Assembly (NCBI GenBank): GCA_963977135.1
Contig: CAXBNN010000010.1
Coordinates: 40,919 to 104,918, forward strand
Length of the DNA stretch: 64,000 nt
Source: UBA2040 sp963977135
GTDB lineage: Bacteria > Bacteroidota > Bacteroidia > Flavobacteriales_D > Crocinitomicaceae
Direction of reading: 5' to 3'
Shown here: positions 60,178-64,000 of the stretch, piece by piece
Position numbering within the stretch: the first letter of the stretch is position 1
Layout of the letters: each line of letters starts with the position of its first letter
Made by a program: the position numbers and the translations under genes
Notes under the pieces: generated by a model
Databases searched by the model: none
What the model was told of the DNA's origin: nothing
What the model saw: the letters and a program-made list of their open reading frames with translations, nothing else

Positions 60178-61695
60178 TTATTTAGACGTTTGATCTATAA
60201 ATTCATCCACAACTTTTTTAAACTTTTCCATTGACGGCTTATGTGTATACATCATGTGACCCGCTTCGAAATATTCCATAATTATATTCTTTTTCAACTC
60301 AGAATCTAAACTCATATGATTGATAGAATACTCTACGCCATAGAATACGGTTGCGAGATCGAAATACCCATTGAGAATTAAAATCTTCAGATTCGGATTT
60401 CTTTTCATGGCAGATGTCATATCGGGTAAAGTACTGATTGCTGCTTGAGCATTCCAGATGATATTCCCATTGTGTTTCCAGTCCCATTTAAAACCTTCTC
60501 TAGACCCTGTATTTGTTGTGTAACTTAGATCCTTCCTAACTTTTAAATCATTGTATAAATAGTCTTTAAAAGCGGATGTGAAAGGAGCAGAGATTGCATC
60601 ACTAGTTGGATCTGTAAATGCGAATTGGGATAAAGGGTCTTCATTAATACCTGTAAATCTTGAATCTAATCGACCAACCGTTAGGCCTTTTTCTCTATAT
60701 AACTCTTGAAAATATTCTTCATTTGATACGCGTAAATCAGCTTTGAGCCAATACTCTTTACTCAGACCCGAAAATCCAGATAATTTTCCAGCAATTTCTC
60801 CCTTTTCCTTAACTTCCAATTGATCTCCTTTCAATAAAGCGTGTGCATATTCATTTTCCGTAAAGCTTCTTACTTCTTGCAAAAAGGATTCTAAATTTGC
60901 TCCTTTATCTTTTACTTTATTATGATACCAGGCGGTAGAGGCATAAGTAGGGAAATGTATTAGGTAGGAAACATCATCACCCGGACCAAATAACAAATGC
61001 TGTAACTCAAACACAGCGGAAACCATAATAACACCATTCATCGTTATTCCTTTGTCTTGAAGGTATTTAACCAGGCCTGCATTTCTAAATGTGCCATAGC
61101 TTTCACCCAACAAGTATTTAGGAGAATTGAATTTTTCTTCTCGAATAATAAACTGCTCTATGAATAATCCTATGCTTCTTATGTCTTGATCTACTCCCCA
61201 AAAATCTGCCCATTTTGAATCACCTACGGGTTTACTAAATCCAACTCCGACAGGATCTATCATGACTAAATCTGCCTTGTCCAGTATTGAAAATTCGTTG
61301 TTAACCACTTTATAGGGTGCTGGTTGCGTGTAAGATGGATCGTTTATTTCAACTCGTTTTGGTCCTAAAACGCCAAAGTGTAACCATAAGGATGCAGAAA
61401 GCGGTCCTCCATTGAATGCAAAAACAATAGGTCTTGTCTTCGCTGAATTGGCCTTTTTATAATGCGTGAATCCAAACAAAGCAATGACTTTATCATTCTC
61501 ATCACGCAACTGAACGGTACCAGTCTCAGCTACCAAATTAATAGTCTTACCATTTATGGTGACGGATTGAGCAGAGGTGAAAATTTCACCCTTTGGCAAT
61601 TCCAATACGTCTTTTACCTCGGGCTTTTTTTCTTCTTGTGCGAATAACACTATTGTAAAAAAGGCAAACACAATTGTAATTAGATAGTTTTTCAT
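60178..61695 (-). CDS. S10 family serine carboxypeptidase, exported
   Basis: A 505-residue peptidase: signal peptide (MKNYLITIVFAFFTIVLFAQ), oxyanion motif FAFNGGPLSASLW (about 92-104), nucleophile Ser 199 in LLGESYGTFR, catalytic Asp in LNGYFDLATVF and His in FEAGHMMYTHKPS. The standard oxyanion motif NGGPGSSS reads NGGPLSAS here. It removes C-terminal residues from peptides, probably in the periplasm; there is no T9SS domain. Confidence 0.92.
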   Translation of the reverse strand: MKNYLITIVFAFFTIVLFAQEEKKPEVKDVLELPKGEIFTSAQSVTINGKTINLVAETGTVQLRDENDKVIALFGFTHYKKANSAKTRPIVFAFNGGPLSASLWLHFGVLGPKRVEINDPSYTQPAPYKVVNNEFSILDKADLVMIDPVGVGFSKPVGDSKWADFWGVDQDIRSIGLFIEQFIIREEKFNSPKYLLGESYGTFRNAGLVKYLQDKGITMNGVIMVSAVFELQHLLFGPGDDVSYLIHFPTYASTAWYHNKVKDKGANLESFLQEVRSFTENEYAHALLKGDQLEVKEKGEIAGKLSGFSGLSKEYWLKADLRVSNEEYFQELYREKGLTVGRLDSRFTGINEDPLSQFAFTDPTSDAISAPFTSAFKDYLYNDLKVRKDLSYTTNTGSREGFKWDWKHNGNIIWNAQAAISTLPDMTSAMKRNPNLKILILNGYFDLATVFYGVEYSINHMSLDSELKKNIIMEYFEAGHMMYTHKPSMEKFKKVVDEFIDQTSK

Positions 61696-61950
61696 AGTAA
61701 GTTAAGTTAATGAGTTTTTTAAAAATCGGTTATTTTTCATAAATTGAATTTAGTAAACCCGCCCTTTTGGGTTAGAGTTTGGTTTTCGGCTAGTACCGCT
61801 TATTTCTGCAGAATTTTATCATAGCTAGTAGTTTGCAACAATTTCGTAATCGAAAGCTATAATCGGTTCAAGATAGTGATCTTATTCACAGATAGTAATA
61901 GCCTTCCTTTTGACTCAAATCTACAAAAAAACAATCACAAGTTTAACCCA
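61696..61950. other. Intergenic region without recognisable gene
   Basis: AT-rich. CCCGCCCTTTTGGGTT near 61760 and GGCTAGTACCGC near 61788 faintly echo the right arm of attC-like element B (GGCTATACCGC), but no TAAC/GTTA pair with the correct spacing is present. Confidence 0.3.
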
Positions 61951-61954
61951 GAAA

Positions 61955-61999
61955 AAAAAGCCTCCCTGTTCCGATAGCTATCGGAATCAGAAAGGCTTC
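61955..61999. terminator. Long hairpin terminator downstream of the HPF gene
   Basis: AAAGCCT and AAGGCTT pair on the outside and TTCCGATAGCTATCGGAA is a perfect 18-bp palindrome inside; A- and T-runs lie on either side. It would stop the minus-strand HPF transcript. Confidence 0.75.
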
Positions 62000-62032
62000 C
62001 CTTTTAATTCTAAATGAGTCAACAGACAAAAA

Positions 62033-62347
62033 TCAATGCTCCCGACTTTTTCCAATAACCGTATCCAAAGCAGCTTTAATCTTAGTCGTAGCACCAGTAA
62101 CGGCTTGTTTTACATTCGCTCCGTTATGTGTTGCGGCAATTGGTTTTCGTCCTTCTAATCGAGCTTCTAAAGTGCATTGGATGTCTTTAATGCCTTCTTT
62201 TTTGCCATTTTCGTCTTTCAGGTGAACTTCAATTCGCGTGATGTGGTTATTAAATCTGTCTAAGTCTTTCGCGATTTGCGCTGTGAAGAATACTTCTTGT
62301 CTTTCCTCACCACTTATTGTTTTGTCTGTGTTGTATTGAATATCCAT
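62033..62347 (-). CDS. HPF/RaiA family ribosome hibernation factor
   Basis: A 104-residue protein with the HPF/YfiA fold pattern: FFTAQIAKDLDRFNNHITRIEVHLKDENG (about 20-48), DIQCTLEARLEGRKPIAATHNG and the following basic helix KQAVTGATTKIKAALDTVIGK. It is the short form, without the dimerisation domain of long HPF. Such proteins bind the 30S subunit at the tRNA/mRNA channel and inactivate ribosomes in stationary phase. It is monocistronic with its own strong terminator. Confidence 0.85.
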   Translation of the reverse strand: MDIQYNTDKTISGEERQEVFFTAQIAKDLDRFNNHITRIEVHLKDENGKKEGIKDIQCTLEARLEGRKPIAATHNGANVKQAVTGATTKIKAALDTVIGKSREH

Positions 62348-62576
62348 AGTATAATTTATCTTTTGTATTTAGTTTCTTATTTGCAATTTTCATCAAATAC
62401 TTTGGTCATGTTAAGATACAAGTATTCTCTTAATAGACGACAATCTAGTGGAGTCAATTTGTTATAATTTGTTATTTGGATTGGTTTACTATTAGTTCAA
62501 AGAGAAGGTTTATCAGAATAATAGTCTTTTCAAACATACTGAATTAAGCACGTTTATTTAAATTCTATACTTGTCT

Positions 62577-63128
62577 TTATTTTTTTTCTAAATAAACTCT
62601 CCAACCCCTTTTGCCTTTTCTAAACCAACCGTATCTGTCTATTTCGTCATCCCAATATTCCGCATAATAGAATGTACCTGAAATTCCATTGTGGGGTTTA
62701 GACCAATCCAGAATCTCTTTATGCCCGCATTTTTGAGGATCTTTTTTATAGTATGAAAATGATGACATATACCATGGATTCCCATTAATATATTCTTGAT
62801 GACCGAGGGTTCTCCCGTCGAGAGTGTACCAGTAAAATTCGCCAGTTAAAATTTGTGGTTTACCTTTTTTTGGCCATTTTAAATTGTAAGAAACAGAATC
62901 TTCTTTGCTAAAAGGATTTTTATAATATTTAAATATTTTGTCGTTCATATCATATTGCTCATATGCAACAAAAAATGCAGCACTTTCATCTTTAACTTGA
63001 TTTAATGAGCTATCTAAATAAACTTTCCAAAAACCATTCTTTTTTTTGTTTATGGATTGGTTCAAGGTATCGTTTTGGGAGAAACAGACTAAGGGGAATA
63101 ATGAAAAGATGAAAAGGGTTTTTAGCAT
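62577..63128 (-). CDS. Exported protein with MORN-like repeats
   Basis: A 183-residue protein with a signal peptide (MLKTLFIFSLFPLVCFSQ). The mature part contains Gly/Tyr/Trp-rich repeats such as NGFWKVYLDS, LTGEFYWYTLDGRTLGHQEYINGNPW and ISGTFYYAEYWDDEIDRYGWFRKGKRGW, resembling MORN-type beta-hairpins. No further assignment. It is separated from the HPF gene by about 230 bp. Confidence 0.6.
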   Translation of the reverse strand: MLKTLFIFSLFPLVCFSQNDTLNQSINKKKNGFWKVYLDSSLNQVKDESAAFFVAYEQYDMNDKIFKYYKNPFSKEDSVSYNLKWPKKGKPQILTGEFYWYTLDGRTLGHQEYINGNPWYMSSFSYYKKDPQKCGHKEILDWSKPHNGISGTFYYAEYWDDEIDRYGWFRKGKRGWRVYLEKK

Positions 63129-63135
63129 TTGCGTT

Positions 63136-63260
63136 TAACGGTTAATGTATTATTTCGCAAGTGTTTGTGGACTTCAGGCCTATAAAGTTACCATTAAAAA
63201 AGGATGCGGGTGATACCGCTCTAAAATCTCTGAAACCCTTATGAATTATCCACATTGTTA
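63136..63260 (+). repeat. 125-bp attC-like palindromic element D
   Basis: Left TAAC-ggtt-AATGTATTATTTCGCAAG pairs with right CTTATGAATTATCCACATT-GTTA (revcomp TAAC-AATGTGGATAATTCATAAG). The box GAAACCCTTAT (63232-63242) is identical to that of element B and lies at exactly the same distance from the terminal GTTA; GTTACC then (G/T)(C)CTGG follows in both. It lies just upstream of the MORN-like gene start. Confidence 0.55.
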
Positions 63261-63734
63261 CCGCCTGGTGTTCTGTCTTCAAATCTTGTAAACTATTTTC
63301 AATATAGAGTTTCTGTTTCATTTTACATTCTGTCTTTTCTGTCGGCTTGCGTGGCAGCGTTTTTTCTTTTTTAAGAACCAATTTTTCTTCGATTTTTTAA
63401 AATCGAAAGTCCTACACAATTAGTTAAAAATGTTAAATCATTCGGGTAGTCGAAAAGGTGAAACTTGTGAGAAATTCCTTAAAAACAATAGTTATCTTTC
63501 GAATAGAGTGCTTTTATTGAGTATTGATTTTTCTATCAGTAATTTCCAGAATTGTTTTATTTTGATGCAACGACTAGCATTCCAAAGTTCCAAGAATTGC
63601 GTTCAGCTCATACTGTTTAATGGCAACTAGTTGCGCTGTTGATCCAATTGTAAAGATGAAAAGGGCTTAAGTTCAAAAAGGTCATATTGTACAAATTTCT
63701 CACCTTTTCTCTTTCAAGTCAATATAATTTTTAT
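63261..63734. other. Intergenic region without supported gene
   Basis: Short frames on both strands exist, but none has a recognisable product or a good start. I see no RNA gene or clear terminator here. Confidence 0.3.
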
Positions 63735-64000
63735 TCAATACCTTACAATTTGTAATTGATGCTGTTCTACTTGGGATTGATTAAAATTGTCCCATTTCGG
63801 TGGTGAACTCGTTTTTTCACCGTGCATAGCATCGACACAAGTGTTATTGTCTTTGTATTTATTATGCAATACTGCCAAAATTTTAAAGAAAAATACATCT
63901 AACAATAAGATAGTATCAAATTCATTTTTGAGTTCGTTAGCCTTTTTATCTGCGGGATCTATAAGTTTTAATAAGCTTAATACCTCTGTTTTTTCTTCTT
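63735..64000 (-). CDS. Hypothetical protein, 5' end outside window
   Basis: A minus-strand frame enters from the right edge and ends at the TGA at 63735-63737, giving the last 88 residues of a protein: EEKTEVLSLLKLIDPADKKA, NELKNEFDTILLLDVFFFKI, LAVLHNKYKDNNTC and a polar tail ending VEQHQLQIVRY. The composition is clearly coding-like and helical, but I recognise no family. The start is beyond 64000. Confidence 0.6.
   Translation of the reverse strand, partial: EEKTEVLSLLKLIDPADKKANELKNEFDTILLLDVFFFKILAVLHNKYKDNNTCVDAMHGEKTSSPPKWDNFNQSQVEQHQLQIVRY

Noticed and set aside
61788..61815. Fifth attC-like element after the S10 peptidase gene
   Set aside because: GGCTAGTACCGC resembles element B's right arm, but there is no TAAC left end about 125 bp upstream and no terminal GTTA.
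63142..63381. 79-codon minus-strand frame next to the MORN-like gene
   Set aside because: It runs through the palindromic element D, has no recognisable domain and lacks a convincing start; composition is probably incidental.

Overview
The window reads as an AT-rich chromosome segment of a Bacteroidota bacterium, most likely of the order Flavobacteriales (the gene set would fit a Fluviicola/Crocinitomicaceae-like organism; that placement is inference). Evidence: six secreted proteins with type IX secretion (T9SS) C-terminal sorting domains, a folK-gldD-gldE-ssb-mutY cluster typical of gliding Bacteroidota, menaquinone genes, Bacteroidota-type promoters (TAnnTTTG at -7, some with a TTG-like -33 box), and families such as DUF4296, DUF6090, DUF6122, DUF3127 and DUF368.

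Layout. 1-8.5 kb is core housekeeping: an edge-truncated OmpA/TPR lipoprotein, folK, gldD, gldE, ssb and mutY on the minus strand, then HU, a 30-residue bS22/mS38-like ribosomal protein, ribonuclease G and recX on the plus strand. 8.5-20.9 kb has two T9SS secreted proteins (one of 1320 residues), a sugar-lipid glycosyltransferase, dihydroorotase, ruvC, a flippase-like/glycosyltransferase pair, a DUF3127 protein with an SSB-like acidic tail, and a flavin reductase. 21.0-22.6 kb carries tRNA-Leu(UAG) and trigger factor.

23.4-28.2 kb is an accessory lipid-modification island: two membrane fatty-acid desaturases, a CarF/TMEM189 (plasmanylethanolamine desaturase) homologue and a lipoprotein, all on the minus strand. 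It lies between two aligned 278-bp copies of the start of an outer-membrane beta-barrel gene. Each copy carries a different nonsense mutation.

28.3-50.2 kb mixes stress and envelope genes (pirin, GNAT, T9SS adhesin-like protein, ABC exporter, SppA, zinc carboxypeptidase) with menC/menA, a five-gene run ending in aroE, an atypical lactate/malate dehydrogenase, a methyltransferase, an ACR3 arsenite exporter and a serine hydrolase. Two GCCAACA-repeat palindromic elements flank the ACR3 gene.

50.3-64 kb is accessory: a GH16 glucanase, an FG-GAP repeat protein, exported superoxide dismutase, a CrtA-like protein, methyltransferase, GDCCVxC lipoprotein, DUF6090 protein, S10 carboxypeptidase and a ribosome hibernation factor. 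Within it lie four co-oriented palindromic elements of 123-125 bp (52431, 54428, 55296, 63136) with TAAC...GTTA ends. They resemble integron attC sites or an unnamed small repeat family and are the best candidate here for an undescribed element. No integrase is visible, so the integron reading is only an inference.
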